Origin: Syntrophaceae bacterium
GTDB taxonomy: Bacteria; Desulfobacterota; Syntrophorhabdia; Syntrophorhabdales; WCHB1-27
DNA length: 7,137 bases
Assembly: GCA_003165115.1 (NCBI GenBank)
Contig: PLSJ01000412.1
Coordinates: 1-7,137, forward strand
Direction: 5' to 3'
In this document: one piece after another, positions 1 to 6,436 of the stretch
Numbering within the stretch: position 1 is the stretch's first letter
Layout: each line of letters opens with the position of its first letter
Notes under the pieces: model-generated
Database searches by the model: none
The model's input: the letters and a program-made list of their open reading frames with translations, nothing else
What the model was told of the DNA's origin: nothing
Made by a program: the position numbers and the translations under genes

Positions 1-13
1 CTCGACGGATTTT

Positions 14-50
14 AACGACTACCTGAGAACTGCCATCACATCGGTTACCC
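14..50 (+). repeat. Left terminal inverted repeat of the IS
   Basis: This 37-bp segment pairs with 1386-1422 in inverted orientation. It has two parts: an outer 17 bp (14-30, beginning AACGACTACCTG) found only at the extreme ends, and an inner 20 bp (31-50, TGCCATCACATCGGTTACCC) that recurs inside the element. Mismatches to the right end are at positions 26, 27 and 36. The split suggests an outer cleavage part and an inner transposase-binding part; this is an inference from the repeat pattern. Confidence 0.8.
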
Positions 51-111
51 GCGTATGTCAACACATCGGTTACCCTTAGGGCCTGTTTTTGTGCCATCAC
101 ATCGGTTACCC
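31..111 (+). repeat. Left-end array of three direct 20-bp repeats
   Basis: Copies of TGCCATCACATCGGTTACCC lie at 31-50, 56-75 (18 of 20 matching) and 92-111 (identical to the first). Start-to-start spacings are 25 and 36 bp. The last copy ends 56 bp before the transposase start codon. They are probably transposase-binding sites, and they lie where the transposase promoter should be, so self-repression by the transposase is plausible. No clear sigma-70 promoter was recognised in 112-150. Confidence 0.85.
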
Positions 112-167
112 GATATCCGTTTTCGTACGATAACCTTGTATCGATCAACCAAGAAGGAGGTTACCGT

Positions 168-1338
168 ATGGAAGAGGAGATCAGGAAGGCTGCCATCATG
201 GACTACGTGAAAGGCGAGCCGCCGAAGGAGATCTATACCCGGCTGAACCGTTCGAAGAAGTGGTTCTTCAAGTGGTTGAAGCGGTACCAAACGGGGAATG
301 GTGAATGGTACAAGGAACATTCGAGGGCTCCCAAGTCTCAAGCCAGGGAAACGCCCGGAGAGCAGAAGGAATTCATTCTTACCGCCAGGAAGCGTCTGGA
401 AGAGGAGCGTTTCGCACAAGTGGGCAGCTCGGCCATCAAATGGGAGCTTCATAAGATAGGCGCCTCTTTCCCTTCCGATCGGACCATCAACCGCATCCTC
501 AAACGGGAAGGCCTCACCAAAAAAAACATCATATGCCCCCAAGGGAGTCGAATACCCCTACTTCACCGAACCCACGGGCATCAACAACGTTCATCAAGCT
601 GATCTTGTCGGCCCCCGGTACATCAAGGGCGACGGGAGATTTTACTCCTTCAACGTGATCGATATCTTCAGCCACCGGGTGCATGTCGAGTCCGGTAGAA
701 CGAAAGAAGACGGTCAGGTCGCGGCAAGCCTCATGAAGTGCTGGAAAACGATGGGCATTCCTGAGTTCCTGCAACTTGACAATGAACTGAGTTTCCGAGG
801 AAGCAATCGCTACCCCCGCTCCCTGGGGATCGTTATACGCCTCTGCCTCCACTATGGCGTCACTCCGGTTTTCATCCCCATCGGAGAGCCCTGGCGAAAC
901 GGGGTGGTCGAACACTTCAACGACACGTACAATCGGAAGTTCTTCAGAAGGCAGTGGTTCCCGAGCTACGCAACTCTGAAGAAGCAGGCGAAGAACTTCC
1001 AGCGTTTTCATAATCGGCATCACCGCTACAGTTGCCTCAAAGGGAGGACTCCCGAGCAGGTGATCGAGGAGCACAATTTTACCCCTCTGGTACTGGGGCC
1101 CAACACCAAGGTCCCCGCATTTATCCCGATCCCCGATGGCCGCGTCATGTTCATACGCTTCATCCGGAGCGACAGAAAGCTCGACGTGTTCGGGGAGAAA
1201 TTCGTGGTAGCCAAGGAGCTTGTCTATTCCTATGTCAAGGCCGTCATAGTCACGGGGCGCCACGCTCTTGAACTTTACCATGGCGACGATCTCATCCAGT
1301 CGCTCCCCTATGAACTGCCGGGCCATGTATGCACCTGA
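168..1338 (+). pseudogene. Transposase, HTH plus DDE integrase core, split by a frame change at an A8 run
   Basis: Two reading frames together encode one DDE transposase that would cut and join the IS ends. The first starts at ATG 168, seven bases after a strong AAGGAGG (154-160), and runs out of frame to a stop at 600-602. The second, correct frame continues to the stop at 1336-1338. The frames meet at A8 (519-526). Reading it as A7 gives an unbroken protein of about 389 aa. Numbered on that product, an N-terminal helix-turn-helix (about residues 1-45) precedes an rve/RNase H-like core with D145 (in QADLVGP), D204 (in LQLDNE) and E248 (in NGVVEHFN). There are 43 residues between D204 and E248, longer than the usual 35 or so. 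A GTG at 655 could start the second frame alone but would omit D145. It is either a broken gene or one expressed by slippage; the sequence alone cannot decide. Confidence 0.8.
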
Positions 1339-1347
1339 CTCCCCGAC

Positions 1348-1405
1348 CGGTAACCGATGTGGTGGCACAATTTAGCCTTAGACCAGGGTAACCGATGTGG
1401 TGGCA
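1348..1405 (-). repeat. Right-end pair of 20-bp repeats, inverted relative to the left end
   Basis: Reverse-strand copies of the 20-bp end motif lie at 1386-1405 (19 of 20 matching the left copy at 31-50) and 1348-1367 (18 of 20), spaced 38 bp apart. Both carry C where the left outer copy has T at motif position 6. The inner copy starts 9 bp after the transposase stop codon. With three sites on the left and two on the right, the two ends are not equivalent. Confidence 0.85.
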
Positions 1406-1422
1406 GTTGCCAGGTAGTCGTT
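1386..1422 (-). repeat. Right terminal inverted repeat of the IS
   Basis: This segment pairs with 14-50 in inverted orientation (34 of 37). Its outer 12 bp, CAGGTAGTCGTT at 1411-1422, matches the left end exactly. Homology to the left side stops at about 1422, where the AT-rich leader of ffh begins. Confidence 0.8.
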
Positions 1423-1449
1423 GACTATTCATGTGTTATCTATTATCTT
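1421..1449 (+). promoter_or_regulatory. Possible sigma-70 promoter for the ffh operon
   Basis: TTGACT (1421-1426) is a good -35 match. TATCTT (1444-1449) is a partial -10 match at 17-bp spacing. An alternative TATTAT (1441-1446) is a better hexamer but only 14 bp away. The -35 overlaps the outermost bases of the IS right end by 1-2 bp, so part of it may come from the junction. Transcription from it would begin almost at the ffh ATG (1458), giving a very short or absent leader. The call rests on consensus matches only. Confidence 0.3.
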
Positions 1450-1457
1450 ATTGACAT

Positions 1458-2784
<1,327 letters not shown>

Positions 2785-2786
<2 letters not shown>

Positions 2787-2790
2787 GGAG
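2785..2790 (+). promoter_or_regulatory. Shine-Dalgarno fixing the TTG start of rpsP
   Basis: GAGGAG overlaps the ffh stop codon (TGA 2784-2786) and lies 6 bases before TTG 2797. It supports TTG as the real start and suggests that termination of ffh and initiation of rpsP occur on the same stretch of mRNA. Confidence 0.75.
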
Positions 2791-2796
2791 GCAAGA

Positions 2797-3054
2797 TTGG
2801 CGGTAAAATTCAGACTCACGCGACGCGGTGCAAAAAAGAAGCCCTTTTATCGGATCGTCGTGGCAGACGAGAGATTCCCGAGGGACGGAAGGTTTATCGA
2901 AATGGTGGGCACGTACAATTGCCTGGCGGACCCTTTCGAGGTAACCCTTGACAAAGACAAGATAACGGCCTGGTACGAGAAAGGCGCGAGACCGACGAAG
3001 ACGGTCGAGAAGCTCTTCAAGCGGGAAGGGGTTTTGAGCGAAGCCACACATTAA
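2797..3054 (+). CDS. rpsP: 30S ribosomal protein S16 (bS16)
   Basis: S16 is a small-subunit protein that binds 16S rRNA and helps assemble the 30S body. The 85-aa product has the usual length and opens with the family signature AVKFRLTRRGAKKKPFYRIV, followed by RDGRFIEMVGTYNC and a lysine/arginine-rich C-terminal half. The start is a rare TTG at 2797: it is the only start that gives the canonical (M)AVKFRLTR N-terminus and it has a good Shine-Dalgarno. The gap from ffh is 10 nt. TTG starts are usually less efficient than ATG, so this may tune S16 output; that part is inference. Confidence 0.97.
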   Translation: MAVKFRLTRRGAKKKPFYRIVVADERFPRDGRFIEMVGTYNCLADPFEVTLDKDKITAWYEKGARPTKTVEKLFKREGVLSEATH

Positions 3055-3072
3055 TCCTCCGGAGGTGGAGCT

Positions 3073-3306
3073 GTGCTGAAAGAACTGATCGATTACATCG
3101 CGAGGGCATTGGTGGATAACCCCGATCAGGTGAAGGTTACCGAGATCGAGGGTGAAAAGACATCGGTTATCGAGCTCAGCGTAGCCAAGGATGATTTGGG
3201 AAAGGTCATCGGCAAGCAGGGGCGGACCGCCCGGGCCATGAGGACGATACTGAGCGCAGCTTCAACGAAGGCAAAGAAGAGGGCCGTGCTCGAAATAATC
3301 GAGTAA
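3073..3306 (+). CDS. khpA: KH-domain RNA-binding protein KhpA
   Basis: KhpA is a small single-KH-domain RNA-binding protein. In several bacteria it acts with KhpB as a global RNA chaperone, and it is commonly encoded beside rpsP. The 77-aa product is the normal size (about 76). The KH GxxG loop is GKQG at residues 47-50 within [19 protein letters not shown], and the protein ends in a short beta strand (RAVLEIIE). It starts at GTG 3073, seven bases after GGAGG (3061-3065). The gap after rpsP is 18 nt, and its stop overlaps the rimM start by one base (TAATG). The gene was formerly annotated as ylqC or UPF0109. Confidence 0.93.
   Translation: MLKELIDYIARALVDNPDQVKVTEIEGEKTSVIELSVAKDDLGKVIGKQGRTARAMRTILSAASTKAKKRAVLEIIE
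3287..3305 (+). promoter_or_regulatory. Small hairpin at the khpA-rimM junction
   Basis: CTCGA (3289-3293) and TCGAG (3299-3303) form a 5-bp stem around an AATAA loop. A U-A pair and a G-U pair can extend it to include two bases of the khpA stop codon. It ends at the TAATG that overlaps stop and start, and no Shine-Dalgarno is visible for rimM. This fits termination-reinitiation as the way rimM is translated. The stem is weak, so it may be chance. Confidence 0.3.
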
Positions 3307-3803
3307 TGAACTTCATTCCGGTAGGGCTGGTCGTGTCCGCCCATGGGTTGAGAGGAGAGATAAAATTCCGGTACTACAATGAAGGCGCTGCGGCCGATCC
3401 TCGGTACCCCTCGTTTTTCGCTGACGACAACGGTGTGAAGCGGGAACTGAAGCCCTTGCAGGTTCGCCCCCAGGGAAACCTCTTCATCATGAAATTCAGG
3501 GGCCTGGAGAGTGCGGAGGATGCGCGCTTTCTCCTCAGGAACGAGCTTTTCGTGAGGGAAGAGGACCTTGAGCCCCCAGGGGAGGACGAGTATTACGATT
3601 ATCAGCTTATCGGTCTCACGGCAGTCACCGAGCAGGAGAGGAGAGTGGGGACGGTGGTAGACGTCATGCACACCAAGGCGGGTGACATCCTGGTTATCGG
3701 GGGGGCGAAGGAAGTCCTCGTGCCGATGACCGGGACCCATATCATCGACATCAGCATGGAAGACAGGCTCGTGCGCGTCAGAGAGGACGGGCTCGTTGAA
3801 TGA
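3306..3803 (+). CDS. rimM: 16S rRNA processing / 30S maturation factor RimM
   Basis: RimM binds S19 and assists maturation of the 30S head and of 16S rRNA. The 165-aa product is slightly on the short side of the family. The N-terminal RimM barrel (residues 1 to about 88) shows the signature VGLVVSAHGLRGEIK at 6-20 and the conserved FRGLESAEDA at 64-73. A PRC-barrel domain follows from about residue 95, opening EDEYYDYQLIGL, with VLVPM..HIIDIS near the end. It starts at ATG 3306, overlapping the khpA stop by one base with no visible Shine-Dalgarno, so it probably depends on translation of khpA. It overlaps trmD by 4 nt (ATGA). Confidence 0.96.
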   Translation: MNFIPVGLVVSAHGLRGEIKFRYYNEGAAADPRYPSFFADDNGVKRELKPLQVRPQGNLFIMKFRGLESAEDARFLLRNELFVREEDLEPPGEDEYYDYQLIGLTAVTEQERRVGTVVDVMHTKAGDILVIGGAKEVLVPMTGTHIIDISMEDRLVRVREDGLVE

Positions 3804-4531
3804 TTTTCACGATCCTGACCCTGTTCCCCGCCATATTTGAATCCCCCCTCAACGAGAGTCTCATAAAGAAGGCGCGGGATAAAGGGCTTCTCGAATTCAA
3901 CATCGTCAACATCAGGGACTTCACCACCGACATCCACCACACGGCCGACGACGCCCCTTTCGGCGGCGGGGCCGGTATGGTGATGAAGGTGGAGCCCGTC
4001 CATTACGCCATGGAGCAGGTGAGGAAGGAGCACGCGCAGCCGCATTTCGTGCTCCTCACGCCCCACGGCAGGCGCTTCGATCAGCACGTGGCTGCGCGCC
4101 TCTCCCACATGCCCCATCTCGCCCTCCTTTGCGGCCGCTACGAGGGCGTCGACGAGCGCATACATTCCCTGGTGGATGACGAGGTGTCGATCGGCGATTA
4201 CGTGCTTGCGGGCGGCGAGACGGCGGCCCTCGTGGTGGTCGATGCCGTTTCCCGGCTCGTGCCCGGTGTGCTCGGCAACGAGGCATCGCCCGTAGACGAA
4301 AGCTTCTGTGATGGTCTCCTCGAATATCCGCAGTACACGCGGCCGAGGGAGTTCATGGATATGCAGGTGCCGGACGCGCTCCTCTCCGGGAACCATGAAG
4401 AGATCCGCAAGTGGAGAAGAAAGGAGTCGCTCAAAAGGACCATCCTGCGGAGGCCCGACCTGATGGAGCGTTTTCAGCCCACCCGTGAGGATGAGATAAT
4501 GATACGGCAGGTCGTCGGGGAGATGGAGTAG
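3800..4531 (+). CDS. trmD: tRNA (guanine-37-N1)-methyltransferase TrmD
   Basis: TrmD uses S-adenosylmethionine to make m1G37 next to the anticodon, which prevents +1 frameshifting. It is a SPOUT-family dimer with a trefoil knot. The 243-aa product is full length. Visible motifs are DAPFGGGAGMVMK (51-63), LLCGRYEGVDER (109-120), SIGDYVLAGGE (130-140), GLLEYPQYTRP (172-182) and LLSGNHEEIRKWRR (194-207). R152 corresponds to catalytic R154 of E. coli TrmD. By ungapped alignment, the position of catalytic D169 is E167 here, with D166 just before it (PVDESF versus ATEDSF), which is an odd change at a key residue. TTDIHH also replaces the more usual D-[KR]-H pattern near residue 45. The ATG overlaps the rimM stop by 4 nt. 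Confidence 0.97.
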   Translation: MIFTILTLFPAIFESPLNESLIKKARDKGLLEFNIVNIRDFTTDIHHTADDAPFGGGAGMVMKVEPVHYAMEQVRKEHAQPHFVLLTPHGRRFDQHVAARLSHMPHLALLCGRYEGVDERIHSLVDDEVSIGDYVLAGGETAALVVVDAVSRLVPGVLGNEASPVDESFCDGLLEYPQYTRPREFMDMQVPDALLSGNHEEIRKWRRKESLKRTILRRPDLMERFQPTREDEIMIRQVVGEME

Positions 4532-4533
4532 CC

Positions 4534-5115
4534 ATGGGCACCGTCTCCCTCGCCATTATCCATTATCCGGTCCTCGACAAGCAGGGCGACATCGTCTCGA
4601 CGAGCATCACCAACCTCGAATTGCACGATACGGCGAGAAGTTGCATGACATTCGGCGTGGGATTATGCTATATTGTGACGCCTCTCGAAAAACAGAAGGG
4701 CATAGCGGAGCAGCTTGTCGACCATTGGAAGACGGGCTACGGGCGGCAATACAATCCGCATAGGGCGAAAGCCCTTGAAAAGATTTGCATAAAAAAGACC
4801 GTCGGCGACGTGATGTCCGAATTTCAGGGGACCCGGCCGATATTTATCGGGACCTCGTCGACGAAAAGGGACAGCTCGATCGGCTACAGTCAATTGAGGA
4901 AATGGATCGAAGCCGATCCCAGGCCCTTCCTGCTGCTCTTCGGTACCGGATGGGGCCTGCCCCCGGAGATCGTGGGAAGCTGCGAAAGGGTATTGTTACC
5001 GATCAAAGGACAGGGGGATTACAATCACCTGTCGCTGCGCGTCGCCATCGGTATCATTCTTGACAGACTGTTCGGCGCGAGAGAAGAAGGAGAGGACAAT
5101 GAACGAGACGATTGA
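4534..5115 (+). CDS. SPOUT-type RNA methyltransferase of unknown substrate (Methyltrn_RNA_4 family)
   Basis: A 193-aa protein I recognise as the SAM-dependent RNA methyltransferase family often encoded between trmD and rplS (for example in Thermotoga and Desulfobacterota). The substrate is not established to my knowledge. The N-terminal half has [20 protein letters not shown] (10-29) and [12 protein letters not shown] (31-42). The SPOUT-like knot region has [10 protein letters not shown] (101-110), [14 protein letters not shown] (133-146) and [16 protein letters not shown] (166-181), placed like the SAM-binding knot of TrmH/TrmD relatives. The C-terminus is a charged tail ([11 protein letters not shown]). 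It starts at ATG 4534, two bases after the trmD stop, with GGAG at 4525-4528. Its 3' end overlaps rplS by 17 nt. Its position suggests a role in tRNA or rRNA modification, which is inference. Confidence 0.88.
   Translation: MGTVSLAIIHYPVLDKQGDIVSTSITNLELHDTARSCMTFGVGLCYIVTPLEKQKGIAEQLVDHWKTGYGRQYNPHRAKALEKICIKKTVGDVMSEFQGTRPIFIGTSSTKRDSSIGYSQLRKWIEADPRPFLLLFGTGWGLPPEIVGSCERVLLPIKGQGDYNHLSLRVAIGIILDRLFGAREEGEDNERDD
5087..5092 (+). promoter_or_regulatory. Shine-Dalgarno that decides the rplS start
   Basis: AAGGAG lies six bases before ATG 5099 and inside the 3' end of the upstream methyltransferase gene. It selects ATG 5099 over the longer in-frame opening at TTG 5060, which would add 13 residues foreign to L19. 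Confidence 0.8.
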
Positions 5116-5446
5116 CTTGATCGAAAAAGAGCATATGAGGCTCGACCTCATCGAGGTGGGCGTCGGCGACAGCGTCAAGATCTTCACGAAGATCTATGAA
5201 GGCGACAAGGAGCGGGTACAGGTCTTCGAAGGCGTGGTGATCGGAAAGAGAGGCGGCAACACCAGGGCGACCTTCACCGTCCGTAAGGTCTCTTACGGCG
5301 TGGGGATCGAGAAGACCTTTCCGAAGCACTCACCGCTGATCGAGCGCATCGAGGTGATGAGCAGGGCCAAGGTACGCAGAGGCAAGCTCTATTACCTCAG
5401 GGGCCTGAAAGGCAAAGCGGCAAAGCTGAAAGAAAAAAGAGACTAG
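5099..5446 (+). CDS. rplS: 50S ribosomal protein L19 (bL19)
   Basis: L19 sits at the 30S-50S interface and contributes to inter-subunit bridges. The 115-aa product matches the usual 113-120. It opens [13 protein letters not shown], like the MNxIxxLExEQ start of the family. It then shows [55 protein letters not shown] and the C-terminal [23 protein letters not shown]. The start at 5099 is chosen from the Shine-Dalgarno and this N-terminus. The gene overlaps the methyltransferase by 17 nt in a different frame, so the two are likely coupled in translation. No terminator follows; rnhB comes next. Confidence 0.97.
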   Translation: MNETIDLIEKEHMRLDLIEVGVGDSVKIFTKIYEGDKERVQVFEGVVIGKRGGNTRATFTVRKVSYGVGIEKTFPKHSPLIERIEVMSRAKVRRGKLYYLRGLKGKAAKLKEKRD

Positions 5447-5468
5447 TGGGCTTTTGTGAGCGGGGAGG

Positions 5469-5506
5469 CTCGATGGGTATAGCCCATCGAGGGGGCGCTG
5501 AGCCCC
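5469..5506 (+). promoter_or_regulatory. Two adjacent hairpins around the rnhB start codon
   Basis: CTCGATGGG (5469-5477) pairs perfectly with CCCATCGAG (5483-5491) around a 5-nt loop (TATAG). It is followed directly by GGGGC (5492-5496) pairing with GCCCC (5502-5506) around GCTGA. The ATG at 5473 is inside the 5' arm of the first stem, and the Shine-Dalgarno GGGGAGG (5462-5468) abuts it. No T run follows either hairpin, so it is not a standard intrinsic terminator. It could hold rnhB translation down or mark an RNA-processing or protein-binding site at the rplS-rnhB junction. Confidence 0.55.
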
Positions 5507-6087
5507 AATGTTGCCTGACAGACCTCGTGGCAGGTCTCGACGAGGCCGGGCGGGCGCCGCTGGCGGGTCCGGTCGTTTCCTCGTGCGTCGTGTGGGAGGG
5601 CCTGCCGGCCGTCAGGGAACAGGTCAACGATTCAAAGCTGCTCAGCCAAAAGAGAAGGGAATATCTTTTCGGATGGATCCTGCAAAGCGCCTACAAGGTG
5701 ACCGTGGGGCTGGCATGCCCCGTGGAGATTGAACGGATGAACATCCACCATGCCTCGCTCCTCTCCATGGAAAGGGCGGTGAGAAACACCGCGCTCCATC
5801 CCAGGCTCCTCCTCGTCGACGGGCTGTTTCCCCTCAAAGGGCTGGACCGGTCGAAGCCTCTTGTCAAGGGCGACCGCAAGTGCTTCTTCATCGCCTGCGC
5901 GTCGATCGTGGCAAAGGTGGTCAGGGACCGGCTGATGACCGTCTACGATGCCGCCTATCCGCATTACAACTGGAAGCAGAACAAGGGTTATCCCACGGCG
6001 GAGCACAGGCTTGCCATCGAGCGGTTCGGCCTGACGCCCCTCCACAGGCGGACTTATCGGGGCGTGAAGGAGTATTGCGGTGAGTAG
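5473..6087 (+). CDS. rnhB: Ribonuclease HII
   Basis: RNase HII nicks DNA 5' of misincorporated ribonucleotides and degrades RNA in RNA-DNA hybrids. The 204-aa product (from ATG 5473) has the family's usual length. Acidic catalytic residues are D23 and E24 (in AGLDEAGRAPLAGPV), D116 (LLVDG) and D134 (KGD). Also present are DSKLLSQKRRE (53-63), CASIVAKVVRDRLM (142-155), KGYPTAEH (171-178) and HRRTYRGV (191-198). The usual GRG junction-recognition motif reads G-R-A here (26-28). I chose ATG 5473 for its GGGGAGG (5462-5468); GTG 5446, overlapping the rplS stop, and GTG 5527 are alternatives. The first 18 or so residues are not recognisable and are encoded by the two hairpins. The 3' end overlaps yraN by 8 nt. 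Confidence 0.9.
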   Translation: MGIAHRGGAEPQCCLTDLVAGLDEAGRAPLAGPVVSSCVVWEGLPAVREQVNDSKLLSQKRREYLFGWILQSAYKVTVGLACPVEIERMNIHHASLLSMERAVRNTALHPRLLLVDGLFPLKGLDRSKPLVKGDRKCFFIACASIVAKVVRDRLMTVYDAAYPHYNWKQNKGYPTAEHRLAIERFGLTPLHRRTYRGVKEYCGE

Positions 6088-6436
6088 CCGGGAAGAGGGT
6101 CAGGCCGGCGAAGAGACCGCGATCAAGACCCTCAAACGCAGGGGATACAAGATAGTGGAGAGGAATTACAGAAACAGGCTGGGTGAGATAGACGTCATCG
6201 CCGAAGAGGGAGGCTGCCTGGTTTTCGTGGAGGTAAAGAAGAGGAACACGCCCCTTTTCGGAGAGGCCGTCTGCGCCATAGATGAAAGAAAGAAGCGGCA
6301 TCTCGTGAGAGCCGCCCTCTTTTATATGAAGACGCACGCCTGCGCGGACAGGAGCGTCCGCTTCGACGTGATCGGCATCGACTCGGAACGGATCAAGCTT
6401 GTCAAGAACGCCTTTTTGGTGGAAGAACATGGATGA
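6080..6436 (+). CDS. yraN: YraN/UPF0102 family endonuclease-like protein
   Basis: A 118-aa member of the UPF0102 family, which has a restriction-endonuclease-like fold. The biological role is not settled, and the family is commonly found next to rnhB. The PD-(D/E)xK-type core is visible as GEIDVIAEEGGCLVFVEVKKR (residues 35-55), where the Asp of GEID and the E-x-K of VEVK would form the metal-binding site. The N-terminal GQAGEETAIKTLKRRGYKIV and the later RFDVIGI strand are also typical. It starts at GTG 6080 inside rnhB, seven bases after AAGGAG (6067-6072). Its stop overlaps larB by 8 nt. Next to RNase HII a nucleic-acid repair or processing role is reasonable but unproven. Confidence 0.92.
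   Translation: MSSREEGQAGEETAIKTLKRRGYKIVERNYRNRLGEIDVIAEEGGCLVFVEVKKRNTPLFGEAVCAIDERKKRHLVRAALFYMKTHACADRSVRFDVIGIDSERIKLVKNAFLVEEHG

Larger units (their letters stand above)
14..1422 (+). mobile_element. Insertion sequence with DDE (rve-type) transposase and multi-site ends
   Basis: An element of about 1.4 kb with a single transposase gene between inverted ends. Positions 14-50 and the reverse complement of 1386-1422 match at 34 of 37 positions. Further copies of the inner 20 bp sit just inside both ends. The exact boundary is uncertain. If the whole 37-bp match is the terminal repeat, the element runs 14-1422. If it follows the common TG...CA rule, it runs 31-1405, and the outer 12-bp inverted match would then be a palindromic target site. 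I found no target-site duplication at either boundary, but only 13 to 30 bp of left flank are visible. The family is an IS481/IS3-like rve transposase judged from the protein only; I cannot name a specific IS. Its right end lies directly upstream of ffh. Confidence 0.85.

Noticed and set aside
31..111. CRISPR-like array of 20-bp repeats
   Set aside because: Spacers are only 5 and 16 bp, and inverted copies occur at the other end of a transposase gene, so these are IS end repeats.
159..166. Extra half-copy of the IS end motif (GGTTACCG) over the transposase Shine-Dalgarno
   Set aside because: Only seven bases match the 3' half of the 20-bp motif, which is too short to call a site.
655..1338. 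Second transposase frame as an independent gene starting at GTG 655
   Set aside because: It would lack the first catalytic Asp, has no Shine-Dalgarno, and the frame is open and homologous upstream as far as the A8 run, so it is the C-terminal part of one split transposase.
5060..5098. Longer L19 starting at TTG 5060
   Set aside because: The extra 13 residues do not resemble L19, and a proper Shine-Dalgarno sits before ATG 5099.
5178..5195. AGATCTT / AAGATCT inverted repeat with a CACG loop inside rplS
   Set aside because: It lies in well-conserved L19 coding sequence (KIFTKIYE), where codon choice explains it; there is no T run and no junction nearby.
5469..5506. Intrinsic terminator after rplS
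   Set aside because: The hairpins are strong but are followed by AATGTTGCC rather than a T run, and rnhB continues through them.
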